From Verrucomicrobiota bacterium (GTDB taxonomy: Bacteria; Verrucomicrobiota; Verrucomicrobiia; Limisphaerales; UBA9464): DNA of 46,947 bases. The position numbers and the translations under genes are program-made. Below, in pieces: positions 25,268-33,765 of the stretch. Under the pieces are notes generated by a model. It made no database searches, was not told where the DNA came from, and saw nothing but the letters and a program-made list of their open reading frames with translations. Position 1 is the stretch's first letter, and the number at the start of each line of letters is the position of its first letter. Location: positions 1 to 46,947 of the forward strand of contig JAPLUF010000290.1 of the NCBI GenBank assembly GCA_026397755.1, given 5' to 3'.

Positions 25268-26596
25268 ATGAACGTTTCCGTCGAGAATTTGGGTCCGTGC
25301 AAGAAGCTCCTCCGCATCGAGGTGCCCGTCGAGCAGGTCAACGCCGCCTTTGACACCGTGACCGCCAGCTTCCAGAAGCAGGCTCAGTTGCCGGGTTTCC
25401 GGGCCGGCAAGGCTCCCAAGCACATGATCGTCAAATCGTACGAGAGTCAGATCAACGACGAGGTTCGCAAGAAGCTCTTCGGTGACTCTTACGCCGCCGC
25501 GTCGGCTCAGGAAAAGTTGCGTATCCTCGCAACCCTTGATGTGGAGGAGCTGACTTTCGGTCGTGGGTTGCCTTTTTCCTACACGGCGACCCTGGAGAAT
25601 GCTCCGGAGTTCGAGGTGCCTGAATACAAGGGTCTCAAGGCTCAACGTCCGGTGGCCCAACCCACCGAAGCCGATGTGGAGCGCGCCATGAACATTCTGC
25701 GCGATCAGCAGGTTCGCTACAACGATGTCACCCGGGCTCTCCAGGCCGATGACATCGCCGTGGTGAACTACAAAGGGACCTTCGATGGCAAGCCATTGAC
25801 CGAGGAGTTTCCCACGGCCCGTGGCCTGACCGAGAAGCAGAATTTCTGGGTTCAGGTGAAGGAAGAGTCCTTCATCCCCGGTTTCACGACTCCGCTGGTC
25901 GGCGCCAGTGCTGGCGACAAGCGCACGGTGCCGCTGACCTTGCCGGCCGACTTTGTGATCACCGGGCTTTCGGGCAAGAACGTGGTTTATGAGCTCGAGG
26001 TCGTGGGTGTGAAGGAAAAGGTGCTGCCGGCGCTGGACGACGAGTTCGCTAAGGGTTTTGGTGCCGAAGATTTGGCTAAGTTGACCGAGGGCATTCGTCA
26101 GGATTTGAAGAACGAGCTGGAGTTCCGCGGCCGTAAGGCGCTGCGGGATCAGTTGCTCAAGGTGCTGTTGGATTCTGTCAGTTTCGACCTGCCGGAGAGC
26201 GTGGTCGTTAGTGAGACTCGCAATGTGGTGTACAACATCGTCAACGAGAACCAGCAGCGGGGTGTTGCTAAGGAGATCATTGAGGAGCGCAAGGACGAGA
26301 TTTTCGCCAGTGCGGGTGCCAGTGCTAAGGACCGCGTTAAGGCGTCGTTCATTCTGGGTCGCATTGCCGAGTTGGAGAATATTAAGGCTGAGCAGAAAGA
26401 GATGACTCAGCGGGTTATCGCCTTGGCTGAGCAGAACAAGACTTCCCCGGAGAAAATGGCTAAGTCGCTGCAGGAGCGGAATGCCTTCCAGGAGCTGGCC
26501 CAAGAAATCATCATCGGCAAGGTGCTCGACTTCGTTGAGCTGAATGCTCAGGTGGAAGAAGTGGCTACACCGTCTCCGTCCGAGGTAAAGGCTTAA
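25268..26596 (+). CDS. tig: Trigger factor (ribosome-associated chaperone and peptidyl-prolyl isomerase)
   Basis: A 442-residue chaperone that binds ribosomal protein uL23 at the exit tunnel. The N-terminal ribosome-binding domain contains LPGFRAGKAPKHMI, corresponding to the GFRxGKxP signature. An FKBP-type PPIase domain follows (VVNYKGTFDGKPL, then FIPGFTTPLVGASAGDKR), then the long helical C-terminal chaperone arms ending in EVATPSPSEVKA. Length is normal. The frame is open upstream to 24905, but homology begins at the ATG at 25268. No clpP or clpX follows, unlike the common tig-clpP-clpX order. A strong intrinsic terminator follows 45 bp after the stop. Confidence 0.96.
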   Translation: MNVSVENLGPCKKLLRIEVPVEQVNAAFDTVTASFQKQAQLPGFRAGKAPKHMIVKSYESQINDEVRKKLFGDSYAAASAQEKLRILATLDVEELTFGRGLPFSYTATLENAPEFEVPEYKGLKAQRPVAQPTEADVERAMNILRDQQVRYNDVTRALQADDIAVVNYKGTFDGKPLTEEFPTARGLTEKQNFWVQVKEESFIPGFTTPLVGASAGDKRTVPLTLPADFVITGLSGKNVVYELEVVGVKEKVLPALDDEFAKGFGAEDLAKLTEGIRQDLKNELEFRGRKALRDQLLKVLLDSVSFDLPESVVVSETRNVVYNIVNENQQRGVAKEIIEERKDEIFASAGASAKDRVKASFILGRIAELENIKAEQKEMTQRVIALAEQNKTSPEKMAKSLQERNAFQELAQEIIIGKVLDFVELNAQVEEVATPSPSEVKA

Positions 26597-26640
26597 TTCG
26601 GAGTGGTCCCGTTTGTGGGGCTTTGCTTAAGAATTCAACG

Positions 26641-26678
26641 ACAACGGCGGCCAACTTTTGGCCGCCGTTGTGCTTTTT
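26641..26678 (+). terminator. Intrinsic terminator of tig
   Basis: A perfect 14-bp stem (26641-26654 with 26658-26671) closes a three-base CTT loop. It is followed by GC and five T's at 26674-26678. GC-rich core, perfect pairing and T-run fit a rho-independent terminator. The upstream side has few A's, so it is best in the tig direction. Confidence 0.95.
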
Positions 26679-27046
26679 CAGGGGCCAGTTTTCAGGGTCT
26701 GGGTTTCTAGTAATTGGAGTCCGCGGGAGCGATTCAGTGGGAGTGTTCCGGGTAGCACGGTGTGGTAGCCTGCTGGTTTTACGGTGTGCCGTTGTGAAGG
26801 TTTGTCTGCGGGTCTGGCGATGGCGGTGTAGGCCCGGTGGGGCTCCGCGGGGTCGGACCTGCGCTCGCTAGGGAACGTTGGGGCCGGTGGGGCTTTCGCG
26901 CGGCCGCGCGACGGGAATCAGGATGTGGACGTTCCAATGCTCACTCCGGTCCGGCCCCGCTGGCGCCCGGTGGCTGAGGTGGCGCGGAGGTTGAGGCCTC
27001 TGTGGATGAGGGCTCTCGTTGATTGCGCCGGGCTTGACGCTGGCTG
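26679..27046. other. Convergent intergenic region holding structured element copy A
   Basis: These 368 bp between the tig terminator and the 3' end of the minus-strand nucleotidyltransferase gene show no convincing gene. The central portion, 26841-26972, is copy A of the dispersed structured element. It contains a 14-bp perfect palindrome CGCGCGGCCGCGCG at 26897-26910. The rest is G-rich on the plus strand with no recognised signal. Confidence 0.6.
26841..26972 (+). repeat. Dispersed structured intergenic element, copy A
   Basis: This 132-bp stretch aligns with 7165-7293 read on the minus strand. Outer arms GCGGGGTCGGACC (26847-26859) and GGTCCGGCCCCGC (26948-26960) pair over 13 bp with one G.U. 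Inner arms GGAACG (26872-26877) and CGTTCC (26930-26935) also pair, and a central palindrome spans 26897-26910. Both pairings persist in copy B through compensatory changes. CCGGTGGGGCT occurs twice, at 26834-26844 and 26884-26894, which may be an internal duplication. It could be a structured RNA or a non-autonomous mobile element. Confidence 0.65.
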
Positions 27047-27886
27047 TCAGCGGCAACGCTGCGCCAGCAACTCGACGAGCCCGGCTAGCACTTCTTCGCG
27101 GTCGCGGCCTGCAAGGCTGAGAGCCAATTGGGCGGTCAGGAATCCGTGCTTGGCTCCCATGTCGTAGCGGCGTCCGGCGGTTTCGAGGGCCAGGTAGCGC
27201 TCTTTTCGGGCGAGTGCGGAGAGGGCGGTGGATAGGTTCACCGGCCCGGTGGTCTCATTCACTTGACGTTCGAGCAGGTCCATCAAGGAAGGGGTCAAGA
27301 CGTGCATTCCGAAGAAGCAGAGGTAGTGCGCCGCACGCAAGCCCGGGATGACGAGACGCTGTTCGGCTAGGGTGGGTGTTGGTTTTTCGAGGACCTCCGC
27401 GATTTCGTACAAGGCGTCCCTTCCTGTGACCCGACGTCCGCCGATTGCTCCGTAGTAGGGCAGTTTGCTCTCATGCGTCGCCTGGACGGCAGAGACGGCG
27501 GAACGTTCGTTGGCAGCGGTTTCCATCAGTTGACGGGCGCAACTCGCCGCCGTGGCGCTGACATAGACATGGTCCCCGACCAGTAGGAGGAATGATTCTT
27601 CCTGGGTGAAAGCACGGCCGCACGCCACCGCATGGCCGTAGCCCCGGGGTTCGGTCTGCTCGATGAAGCGGAGCCTGCGTCCGTGGGGTCCTGCGGCTTC
27701 GGTGTAAGCGGCTTGGTCGCCCGGGTGGATGACGACCGCGATTTCTTCGATGCCGGCCGAGAGTGCTTCTTCAATCACCACGCCCAAGGCACTGCGGGAG
27801 ATGCCATCCTGACCCACCAGTGTCTGCAGCGGTAGGGTGCGCTGGTTTCGCCCGGCGGCGGTGATCAGAGCCTTCTTGATGTTCAT
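27047..27886 (-). CDS. GalU-like sugar-phosphate nucleotidyltransferase (divergent active-site loop)
   Basis: A 279-residue protein with the GalU/glucose-1-phosphate nucleotidyltransferase fold, which makes NDP-sugars for polysaccharide synthesis. Seen: KALITAAG at the start, [38 protein letters not shown] (the metal-binding Asp), EVLEKPTP and YDMGAKHGF. The nucleotide-binding loop, normally GxGTRxLPxTKxxPKEMLP, here reads [19 protein letters not shown]. The Arg and LP are kept but the Lys is missing, so activity or substrate may differ. I use the ATG at 27884-27886. The gene is divergent from a glycosyltransferase 154 bp away, which fits a shared role in glycan synthesis. Confidence 0.85.
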   Translation of the reverse strand: MNIKKALITAAGRNQRTLPLQTLVGQDGISRSALGVVIEEALSAGIEEIAVVIHPGDQAAYTEAAGPHGRRLRFIEQTEPRGYGHAVACGRAFTQEESFLLLVGDHVYVSATAASCARQLMETAANERSAVSAVQATHESKLPYYGAIGGRRVTGRDALYEIAEVLEKPTPTLAEQRLVIPGLRAAHYLCFFGMHVLTPSLMDLLERQVNETTGPVNLSTALSALARKERYLALETAGRRYDMGAKHGFLTAQLALSLAGRDREEVLAGLVELLAQRCR

Positions 27887-28040
27887 CGGATGGGGCACTG
27901 TGGCAGATCGGTGGGCGATTGTCAGCAGGCAGAGCGCGAGGCGGGCGGTGCGTGGGGTACCGAGGCTCGCGCTTTCGAACACCAAATTTCCTTCCCTGTC
28001 TCGACACCAGCGGGGCTCAGGGTTAGGAGTCCTTCAGCGC

Positions 28041-29378
28041 GTGAACCTTATCCAAATTACTCCGGGAGCCGGGGGCATGTATTGCGGCAACTGTTTTCGA
28101 GACAATGCCTTGGTGGCGGAGCTGCGCCGGCAAGGCCATGACACGGTGATGGTGCCCCTGTATCTGCCGATGACGCTGGACGAAGCCCCGACGGTGGGTA
28201 CCACCCCGACTTTCTTCGGAGGAATCAATGTCTTCTTGTCCCAGAAGATGGCCTGGTACCGGCGCTCTCCGGCATGGATGCGTCGAGCCGTGGACGCGCC
28301 TTGGCTGCTGAAATGGGCCGCTGGAAAAGCCGCTAAGACCCGGCCCCAAGATGTGGGCGAGCTGACGGTGTCGATGCTGCGCGGTGAGGAAGGTTCCCAG
28401 ATCCGCGAGTTGGAGGACATGGTTGCATGGATGTCTGGGTTGCCGCAGCCAGATGCGGTCTTTTTGTCCAATGCGCTGCTCTTGGGCTTTGCCCGTCGGC
28501 TGCGATCCGGGTTGGGAACGAAGGTGATTAGTTTTTTGCAAAGCGAAGAGTCCTTCCTCGATTCGTTGCCGGAACCTTTCCGCAGCGAAGCCTGGCGACT
28601 CATGGCCGAGCGGGGGCGCGAACTGGACGGTTGGATCGCCCCGACCCGTTATTTCGCCGACCGTATGATTCACCGACTGGGCCTTCCGGCAGATCGCGTC
28701 CGCGTGGCCAAGAGTGGGATCTCTCTTGAGGGCTACCGGGATCTCCCGAGTCGACCGGATGGCGGTTTTCGAGGCTCCACACCGACGCTGGGATTCTTTG
28801 CTCGGATGTGTCCTGAGAAGGGCTTGGACACGGTCGTTGAGACTTTCATTGAGCTGCGGGAACAGGAGCGGTTTTCAACGCTGCGATTGAAAGTTGGCGG
28901 CGGTTGTGGACCGGGGGATCAGGCCTTTGTGGAGACGTTGCGCCGACGTCTGGCCGAGGCCGGGTTGGCTCAAGCGGCTTCTTTCCATCCCAACCTTTCC
29001 CGCGACGAGAAGGTGAGTTTTCTGGCCTCGGTGGATGTTCTTTCGGTGCCGTCCCGATTCAGTGAGGCTTTTGGACTCTTTGTCGTCGAGGCCCTCGCTG
29101 CTGGCACCCCCGTCGTCCAACCCGATGTCTGCGGCTTCCGTGAGATCATCGAGGCGACGGGCGGAGGTCGTTTATGCTCCACAAACACCCCAAGTGCACT
29201 GGCAGCGACCCTCGCCGAGGTGTTGGCGAATCCTGCGGAACTGCGGCGTCTGGGCGAGTGTGGCCGGCAGGCGGTGTCCGAGCGCTTCAGTGATGCCGCG
29301 ATGGCTCGCGAGGTCTTGGCCGAGACTCGGTCCCTATTAGGCCATTCCCGAACTCCTGCATCGCCGCCCCATCCCTGA
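28041..29378 (+). CDS. Glycosyltransferase family 4 protein
   Basis: A 445-residue GT-B glycosyltransferase. The N-terminal domain starts with ITPGAGGMYCGNCFRDN, a glycine-rich acceptor-side loop. The C-terminal donor domain holds LGFFARMCPEKGLDTVVE and the EX7E region SEAFGLFVVEALAAGTPVVQ, followed by CGFREIIEATGGG. These retaining enzymes take NDP-sugars and act in the cytoplasm on glycan or lipid acceptors. I start at GTG 28041, with GGAG at 28026-28029 upstream; the frame extends further to 27837 but overlaps the divergent gene. No membrane segment. It is followed by the thioesterase gene 34 bp downstream. Confidence 0.9.
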   Translation: MNLIQITPGAGGMYCGNCFRDNALVAELRRQGHDTVMVPLYLPMTLDEAPTVGTTPTFFGGINVFLSQKMAWYRRSPAWMRRAVDAPWLLKWAAGKAAKTRPQDVGELTVSMLRGEEGSQIRELEDMVAWMSGLPQPDAVFLSNALLLGFARRLRSGLGTKVISFLQSEESFLDSLPEPFRSEAWRLMAERGRELDGWIAPTRYFADRMIHRLGLPADRVRVAKSGISLEGYRDLPSRPDGGFRGSTPTLGFFARMCPEKGLDTVVETFIELREQERFSTLRLKVGGGCGPGDQAFVETLRRRLAEAGLAQAASFHPNLSRDEKVSFLASVDVLSVPSRFSEAFGLFVVEALAAGTPVVQPDVCGFREIIEATGGGRLCSTNTPSALAATLAEVLANPAELRRLGECGRQAVSERFSDAAMAREVLAETRSLLGHSRTPASPPHP

Positions 29379-29412
29379 CCTGTGGATCCTTGAACAACTC
29401 CTAATTACCCTC

Positions 29413-29871
29413 ATGCCCTTTTTCGAATTCCGAGCGACCCGCCGTGTCGAGTTCAACGAAACCGACCTGGCCGGCATCGTTCACTTCTCCAACTTCTTCC
29501 GCTACATGGAGACGGTGGAGGGGGCCTTTTACCGGTCGTTCGGTCAGTCGGTGATTTTGCGGGGGGCAGCTGAGCCTCTGGGCTTGCCGCGGGTGCATGC
29601 CGATTGTGACTACCTGAAGCCGCTGCGCTTTGAGGACCTGATCGAAATGCACCTCTTGGTGAAGGAAAAACGCGAGAAGACGGTGACCTACCAGATTCGC
29701 TTTTGGCGTATCGAACCGGGGCCGGCCGAGGAGGTGGCTGTGGGGCATGTGACCCTGGTCTGCGTGGGTCGGTGCCCTGGCGGTGAGCTCAAGTCTCAAC
29801 CCTTCCCAGTCGACTTCGCTGAGCACCTGGAGGTAGCGCCGACCTCCGCTTTACGCCCAGCCCGGGCCTGA
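29413..29871 (+). CDS. Acyl-CoA thioesterase of the 4-hydroxybenzoyl-CoA thioesterase/YbgC type
   Basis: A 152-residue single hotdog-fold protein. RVEFNETDLAGIVHFSNFFRY contains the family signature with the catalytic Asp (residue 18) and the following His-Phe-x-N. The central helix continues as YMETVEGAFYR. Such enzymes cleave acyl-CoA thioesters in the cytoplasm; in Gram-negatives YbgC is linked to the Tol-Pal operon, but no tol genes are present here. It begins 34 bp after the glycosyltransferase stop and may share its transcript. The 188 bp that follow, up to hisC, show no gene. Confidence 0.9.
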   Translation: MPFFEFRATRRVEFNETDLAGIVHFSNFFRYMETVEGAFYRSFGQSVILRGAAEPLGLPRVHADCDYLKPLRFEDLIEMHLLVKEKREKTVTYQIRFWRIEPGPAEEVAVGHVTLVCVGRCPGGELKSQPFPVDFAEHLEVAPTSALRPARA

Positions 29872-30059
29872 GCCGAAACGAGGCTATTGGATCGTCCTGT
29901 TTGCGGCAGTAACCTGGCATGTAGCCCGATGAGCCTCCTAGGTAGGGACCGATCTCCGAGCAGTCCAGGCTCTGGTGCGCTCCTATTGGGTGCTTTGCTC
30001 TTGGCCGTGTCCGCCGCCTTGCGTAGTGGGCCAACCGGGACAACGATTCAGCCCAGCGC

Positions 30060-31175
30060 ATGAGCAACGTGCTATCCCGATTCAATCCGTCCCTCGCCAC
30101 CCTGCCGGTGTATGTGCCCGGTCGGCCCATCGAGGAAGTCGCCCGCGAACATGGTCTGGATCCCGCCAGCATCATCAAGCTGGCCTCCAACGAAAACCCC
30201 TTTGGCCCCTCGCCCAAAGCCCTGGTGGCCATGGAGACGGTGCTGCGGCAACTGCACCTTTACCCCGATGGTTCAGCCTCGGTGCTCAAACGGGCTCTCG
30301 CCGAATCGCTGGGGGTCCGGACCGAGAACCTCATCTTGGGCAACGGCTCCAATGAACTCCTCGAGTTCGTAGGGCATGCCATGATGTGCCCGGGGGTCGA
30401 GGTGGTGGTTCCGGAGTTCTGCTTTGCCGTGTATCCCATCGTGACGGCCTTGTTCGGAGCCACGTTGGTGACCGTGCCTGCGGTCGATTTCGCTGCCGAT
30501 ATCGATGGCCTGATCCGGGCGATCACGCCCCGCACCGGCGTGCTCTTCCTAGCCAATCCCAACAACCCCACCGGCACTCGGACTTCCCGCGAGAATATTC
30601 TTCGGTTGCTGCGTGAAGTGCCCAAGGACGTGCTCATTGTCATGGATGAGGCGTATATCGAGTTCCTTGAAGATCCGGTCGACCTCGTCCCGCAAATTCT
30701 TTCGGGCCAACAGACCAATCTTCTGCTCTGCCGGACTTTCTCCAAGATCTTCGGCTTGGCCGGTCTTCGGCTGGGATATGGCATCGCTTCCCCGGCGTTG
30801 ATCTCGGCCTTCGAAAAAGTACGCCAACCCTTCAACATCAACTCCATTGCCCAGGCGGGTGCCCTGGCAGCCCTCCAGGATCACGATCATCAGGCGCGGA
30901 CCCGCGACAACAACCGGGTGGGCGTCGAGTATTTCCAGTCGGCCTTCAAGGCCATGGGGCTGCCTTACGTGCCGTCGCACGCCAATTTCGTGCTGGCCAA
31001 GACCGGTCGAGGCGGCGCCGTGTTTGCCGCGCTCCAGCAGCGGGGGATTATTACCCGGCCCATGGGCAGCTACGGGTTGACGGACTGGTTGCGGATTTCT
31101 GTCGGCACTCCGGCCGAGAACGCTCGCTGCCTGATCGCCCTGCGGGAGGTACTGGCGGCGATGCCTGCGGTCTGA
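30060..31175 (+). CDS. hisC: Histidinol-phosphate aminotransferase
   Basis: A 371-residue fold-type I PLP aminotransferase that converts imidazole acetol phosphate and glutamate to histidinol phosphate, the seventh step of histidine biosynthesis. Seen: IKLASNENPFGPSP at the N terminus, ILGNGSNELLE, FLANPNNPTGT, MDEAYIEF (PLP-contacting Asp) and FSKIFGLAGLRLGYG with the Schiff-base Lys at ~229. RQPFNIN and a late Arg, DWLRISVGT, complete the set. Some HisC homologues act on aromatic amino acids or cobyrate precursors, so substrate range is inferred. ATG at 30060 without clear Shine-Dalgarno. No other his genes are in the window. Confidence 0.95.
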   Translation: MSNVLSRFNPSLATLPVYVPGRPIEEVAREHGLDPASIIKLASNENPFGPSPKALVAMETVLRQLHLYPDGSASVLKRALAESLGVRTENLILGNGSNELLEFVGHAMMCPGVEVVVPEFCFAVYPIVTALFGATLVTVPAVDFAADIDGLIRAITPRTGVLFLANPNNPTGTRTSRENILRLLREVPKDVLIVMDEAYIEFLEDPVDLVPQILSGQQTNLLLCRTFSKIFGLAGLRLGYGIASPALISAFEKVRQPFNINSIAQAGALAALQDHDHQARTRDNNRVGVEYFQSAFKAMGLPYVPSHANFVLAKTGRGGAVFAALQQRGIITRPMGSYGLTDWLRISVGTPAENARCLIALREVLAAMPAV

Positions 31176-31194
31176 TGGTTTTTTCGGAGCATTT

Positions 31195-31833
31195 ATGAAC
31201 ACCCCGGTCTCTCTGCGCGTTGAAAGCGTTCCCGCCCAGCAAGTGCCTTCGCGTGCCTTGCTCATCGTTCTGCATGGACTGGGTGACTCGTCGCAAGGTT
31301 GGGAATGGTTGCCCGGCGAATTGCGCCTGCCTTGGCTCGAGTACGCCTTGGTCAATGCACCCGATTCTTACTACGGCGGCTATTCGTGGTATGACCTGCC
31401 CGGTGATGCCGGTCCGGGCGTGCGTCGCAGTCGGAAACTCCTCCGCCAACTCATTGACGAGCGCATTGCCGCTGGCCATGCCCCGGAACGCATTGGGATT
31501 CTCGGGTTTTCGCAAGGATGCCTGATGACCTTTGACGTGGGGTGGCGGGTCACACCGAGGCTGGGAGCGTTGGTGGGTATTAGTGGTTACATTCATGACT
31601 CAGAGGCGTTGCTGCGCGAGTTGGGGCCCGAGGCGCGGCAAGTTCCGGCGCTCTTCACCCACGGCACTCAAGATCCGGTGGTGCCCATGGTGCCGGTCCG
31701 CGGACAGGCGCAGGCCTTGAAAGAGGCCGGACTGAACCTGGAATGGCGCGAGTTCGCCAAGGCCCACACCGTGGCCGGTGAACCAGAGATCCAGTTGATC
31801 CGCGACTTCCTCACCCGGCATTTGGGGTCTTGA
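31195..31833 (+). CDS. Alpha/beta-hydrolase carboxylesterase (phospholipase/carboxylesterase family)
   Basis: A 212-residue serine hydrolase. LLIVLHGLGDSSQGW provides the oxyanion-hole HG motif. LGFSQGCLMTF holds the nucleophile Ser at ~106 in GFSQG. The acid is probably Asp160 (GTQDPVVP) and the base His191 (AKAHTVAGE). This is the small carboxylesterase/acyl-protein-thioesterase-like family, cytoplasmic and without signal peptide. The natural substrate is unknown. It starts 19 bp after hisC and is probably co-transcribed with it. ATG at 31195, with an AT-rich leader and GGAGC at about ten bases upstream as a Shine-Dalgarno candidate. Confidence 0.88.
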   Translation: MNTPVSLRVESVPAQQVPSRALLIVLHGLGDSSQGWEWLPGELRLPWLEYALVNAPDSYYGGYSWYDLPGDAGPGVRRSRKLLRQLIDERIAAGHAPERIGILGFSQGCLMTFDVGWRVTPRLGALVGISGYIHDSEALLRELGPEARQVPALFTHGTQDPVVPMVPVRGQAQALKEAGLNLEWREFAKAHTVAGEPEIQLIRDFLTRHLGS

Positions 31834-31937
31834 TTCTGGGCTGGAGACGGGGCCTGCGCCGTTTTGAGTTACCCAGAGAGAGGCAATAGTGGGCCGCCGG
31901 ATTGCGCCGCTGCACGATAGGCATCAGGATCAGGCCA

Positions 31938-32696
31938 GTGAAGCTGACCTCATGGAACGTCAATGGCCTGCGCGCGGCGCTGGGCAAGGGATTGCTCGAC
32001 TGGATTGCCCAAGAGGATGCCGATGTCATTTGCCTCCAAGAGGTGAAGGCAATGCCTGAGCAAGTGTCTGTCGAGTGGCCTAGTGGGTACTCGGTCCATT
32101 GGAACTCCGCCGAACGCAAGGGCTACAGCGGTACTCTGACCCTGAGCCGTCGGCCGGTCCTCTCCGTCGAGCGAGGCCTGGGTTCGTGGTTATCGGACAA
32201 CGAAGGTCGGGTGTTGACGGTCGAACTCCAGGACCAGTTTGTCGTCAATTGCTACACACCCAATACCAAGAGGGATCTTTCTCGCCTGCCGTATCGGGAG
32301 CTGGAATGGGATCCGGCCTTTCGGGCTTATCTGAAGGCGTTGGAGGCCCGTAAGCCGGTGGTTTTTTGCGGAGATCTCAATGTGGCCCACGAAGAAATCG
32401 ATTTGGCCAATCCCAAGGCCAATGTTCGCAACCATGGGTTCACGGTCGAAGAACGCAGTGGGTTCACTCGGCTCATGGAGGCGGGGTTTGTGGATACGTT
32501 CCGCGACCGGCATCCGGGGAAGGGCGGGCATTATACCTGGTGGAGTCCGATGGCCGGCGCTCGGTCCCGGAATGTCGGGTGGCGTATTGATTATGTCGGG
32601 ATTTCGGGGGCGCTTCGACCGGCGTTGAAAGAGGCCTTCATTCGCCCGTCTGTTTTGGGATCTGACCATTGTCCAGTGGGCTTGGTGTTGGGCTGA
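31938..32696 (+). CDS. xth: Exodeoxyribonuclease III (Xth/ExoA type AP endonuclease)
   Basis: A 252-residue metal-dependent enzyme that cuts DNA 5' of abasic sites and removes 3' blocks in base excision repair. Family blocks in order: KLTSWNVNGLRA, DVICLQEVKA (metal-binding Glu), GYSGTLTLSR, VVFCGDLNVAHEEIDLANPK, GFTRLMEAGFVDTFR, YTWWSP and WRIDYVGIS, and the closing GSDHCPVGL with catalytic Asp-His. The start is GTG at 31938, with AGGA eight bases upstream; the frame runs further to 31902, but those residues do not resemble the family. It lies ~100 bp after the esterase and 129 bp before panB. Confidence 0.95.
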   Translation: MKLTSWNVNGLRAALGKGLLDWIAQEDADVICLQEVKAMPEQVSVEWPSGYSVHWNSAERKGYSGTLTLSRRPVLSVERGLGSWLSDNEGRVLTVELQDQFVVNCYTPNTKRDLSRLPYRELEWDPAFRAYLKALEARKPVVFCGDLNVAHEEIDLANPKANVRNHGFTVEERSGFTRLMEAGFVDTFRDRHPGKGGHYTWWSPMAGARSRNVGWRIDYVGISGALRPALKEAFIRPSVLGSDHCPVGLVLG

Positions 32697-32825
32697 AGTT
32701 CTCGATAGGGGCCCGAGGGCACTGATCGTAATCAAGACGTTCGGGCCTTGCTGAAGAGTTCCGCGGGTCGAGCGCTTCCACCTTGCCGTACCCGCATCCG
32801 CGCCGACACTCCCCGTGTGGATGCC

Positions 32826-33593
32826 ATGAAGATCACCGTCGAGACGCTGCGCGGATGGAAGGGTTGCCGCCCATTCGGTGCGTTGACGGCCTATGATTAT
32901 CCCGGGGCTCGGTTGCTCGATGAAGCCGGTGTGCCGGTGCTGCTCGTGGGGGATTCCCTGGGCATGGTGGTGCTGGGTCATCCGGACACCACAGCCGTAA
33001 CCATGGACGACATCGTCCATCACCTTCGAGCGGTGGCCCGCGCCCGAGGCCGGGCATTGATCGGAGCGGATTTACCGTACAAAGCCTATGAGACGCCTGC
33101 CCAGGCGGTCTGCAATGCCCGCCGCTTGGTTGAGGCGGGTGCCGAATATGTGAAGGCCGAGGGAGGGCAGGAAATTTTACCGCAAGTCCGGGCGATCTTG
33201 GCTGAAGGAATTCCCTTCATGGGTCATCTGGGCATGCTGCCCCAGCATGTGGTGGAAGAGGGCGGCAAGTACCGCATCAAAGGTCGGGACGAGGCGGGTC
33301 GTCAGCGCTTGTTGGACGACGCCCTTGCCTTGGAAGAAGCCGGCGCCTTTGCCTGTGTCTTGGAGTTGGTGACCCCACCGGTGGCTGCTGAAATCCGCAG
33401 TGTTTGCTCTCGAATGCTCACCCTCGGCATTGGCAGTGGTCCGGACTGTGATGGCCAGATTTTGGTGACGCACGACTTGGTTGGAGCCTTCCCCTGGTTC
33501 ACCCCCAAGTTCGTCGAACCCCGGGTCCGCACCGGGGAATCCATTCGCTCGGCCGCCCAAGACTGGCTGGCCTCATTAATACCTAATTATTGA
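32826..33593 (+). CDS. panB: 3-methyl-2-oxobutanoate hydroxymethyltransferase (ketopantoate hydroxymethyltransferase)
   Basis: A 255-residue enzyme adding a hydroxymethyl group from methylenetetrahydrofolate to 2-oxoisovalerate, the first committed step of pantothenate and CoA synthesis. Seen: LTAYDYPGARLLDEAGV, LLVGDSLGMVVLGH (metal-binding Asp), the folate/substrate region IGADLPYKAY, AEYVKAEGG and FMGHLGMLPQHV with its conserved Gly-His. The catalytic Glu is in LELVTPPVA, and GSGPDCDGQILVTHDLVG follows. Length is normal. ATG at 32826; the frame is open to 32748 but without family similarity. No panC or panD in the window. A short CCCGT/ACGGG hairpin (33600-33613) follows the stop without a T-run. 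Confidence 0.95.
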   Translation: MKITVETLRGWKGCRPFGALTAYDYPGARLLDEAGVPVLLVGDSLGMVVLGHPDTTAVTMDDIVHHLRAVARARGRALIGADLPYKAYETPAQAVCNARRLVEAGAEYVKAEGGQEILPQVRAILAEGIPFMGHLGMLPQHVVEEGGKYRIKGRDEAGRQRLLDDALALEEAGAFACVLELVTPPVAAEIRSVCSRMLTLGIGSGPDCDGQILVTHDLVGAFPWFTPKFVEPRVRTGESIRSAAQDWLASLIPNY

Positions 33594-33765
33594 AATTTGC
33601 CCGTCTTTACGGGAGAGAATCGGGTCCGTCGCGTTAGGACGTCACTGGCGGCGTGCTGCTAAATTTATTGGCTAAAAAGAACAAAAAAAACAGGTTTTAT
33701 TTTCAAACTATTTCTCAAGTATCGGCATTTATGCACCGATAAGAGTTTGATTGAGACCTTTTTCA
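33594..33765 (+). promoter_or_regulatory. AT-rich leader of the giant adhesin gene
   Basis: From about 33660 the composition becomes A/T-rich with an A8 run at 33683-33690, consistent with a promoter with an UP-like element; no convincing -35/-10 pair was chosen. ATCGG (33721-33725) pairs with CCGAT (33736-33740) about 25 bases before the start codon and could form a small hairpin in the leader. TTGAGA before the ATG is a weak ribosome binding candidate. Confidence 0.3.

Noticed and set aside
25154-26503. 449-codon minus-strand frame opposite trigger factor
   Set aside because: It is antisense to a clear trigger factor and its Leu/His-rich translation has no family features.
26833-26973. CCCGGTGG on both sides of structured element copy A as a target-site duplication
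   Set aside because: Copy B carries CCGGTG at the equivalent right end, so this motif belongs to the element; the left copy is explained by the internal CCGGTGGGGCT repeat.
33741-33752. AGAGTTTGAT, identical to the start of the common 16S rRNA 27F primer site
   Set aside because: The following bases do not continue as 16S rRNA; a ten-base chance match in the adhesin leader.
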